6,257 nucleotides of DNA. Origin: Ignavibacteriales bacterium (lineage in GTDB: Bacteria > Bacteroidota > Ignavibacteria > Ignavibacteriales > Melioribacteraceae). The position numbers and the translations under genes were made by a program. The notes under the pieces were generated by a model. It ran no database searches. It was not told where the DNA came from and worked only from the letters and a program-made list of their open reading frames with translations. Positions 6,057-6,257 of this stretch are shown one piece after another (position 1 is the stretch's first letter; the number at the start of each line of letters is the position of its first letter). The stretch is from assembly GCA_020059785.1 (NCBI GenBank), contig JAGVBL010000073.1, positions 1-6,257 on the forward strand. Direction: 5' to 3'.

Positions 6057-6257
6057 AAAAAATATATATAATAGAAGATAATTCCGAGATGATGGAATTG
6101 ATTAAAATGATGCTGAAAGAAATTGAGTGCGAGTTATACACATTCAATAATGCACTGGATGCTTTCAACAATTTGTCCGGAAACCAACCCGATCTTGTAT
6201 TGTGCGATTTGTTGATGCCCGAATATGACGGGTTTAAATTTTTGGCGGATGTTAAAA
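6053..6257 (+). CDS. Response regulator receiver protein (3' end outside window)
   Basis: The first 68 codons of a receiver protein, cut by the window edge. The visible part begins MKKIYIIEDN (with GTG read as Met), supplying the Mg2+-binding pair Glu8-Asp9. It continues through PDLVLCDLLMPEYDG (46-60), where Asp52 is the expected phospho-acceptor and Met55-Pro56 and Asp59-Gly60 are typical of receivers. The switch Thr/Ser and the conserved Lys lie beyond the edge, as does any output domain, so it could be a single-domain regulator, a DNA-binding regulator or another hybrid. It overlaps the hybrid kinase stop by four bases (GTGA), which strongly suggests that it is the cognate partner of that kinase's His1188. 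The GTG start may lower its translation relative to the kinases. Confidence 0.9.
   Translation, partial: MKKIYIIEDNSEMMELIKMMLKEIECELYTFNNALDAFNNLSGNQPDLVLCDLLMPEYDGFKFLADVK

Overview
The window is an AT-rich bacterial segment, roughly one third G+C by eye. It holds a tightly packed two-component signalling operon read entirely on the + strand. About 97% is coding: two complete sensor-kinase genes and the 5' part of a response-regulator gene that runs off the right edge. Lys, Asn, Ile and Glu-rich proteins, the many PAS domains and the class of kinases suggest a free-living member of the FCB group (Ignavibacteria/Bacteroidota-like). That placement is an inference: no taxonomic marker gene is present.

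Layout. Positions 1-189 are a non-coding leader with no gene I can support. It contains a perfect 17-bp palindrome (136-152), a weak Bacteroidota-type -7 promoter match (125-132) and a weak AGG ribosome-binding site. Positions 190-1857 encode a 555-residue soluble kinase with a coiled coil, a GAF domain, a PAS domain, a HisKA_2 domain and an ATPase domain. Its phospho-acceptor His364 and N-box are intact, but its ATP-lid G1 box is degenerate (NNGLK instead of DNGxG). Positions 1854-6056 encode a 1400-residue protein with an N-terminal receiver (phospho-acceptor Asp62), eight PAS domains in series, then a classical HisKA (His1188) and an intact HATPase_c. From position 6053 a GTG-started receiver protein (Asp52) begins and is cut after 68 codons.

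Both junctions are 4-base stop/start overlaps (ATGA at 1854-1857, GTGA at 6053-6056), so the three proteins are probably co-transcribed and translationally coupled. The gene order suggests a cascade. The first kinase would phosphorylate or otherwise control the N-terminal receiver of the second protein. That receiver and the eight PAS domains would set the activity of the second kinase core, which would then phosphorylate the third protein. No membrane segment is visible in any of the proteins, so sensing is expected to be cytoplasmic. The signals cannot be named from the sequence. No mobile element, CRISPR array, RNA gene or terminator was found.
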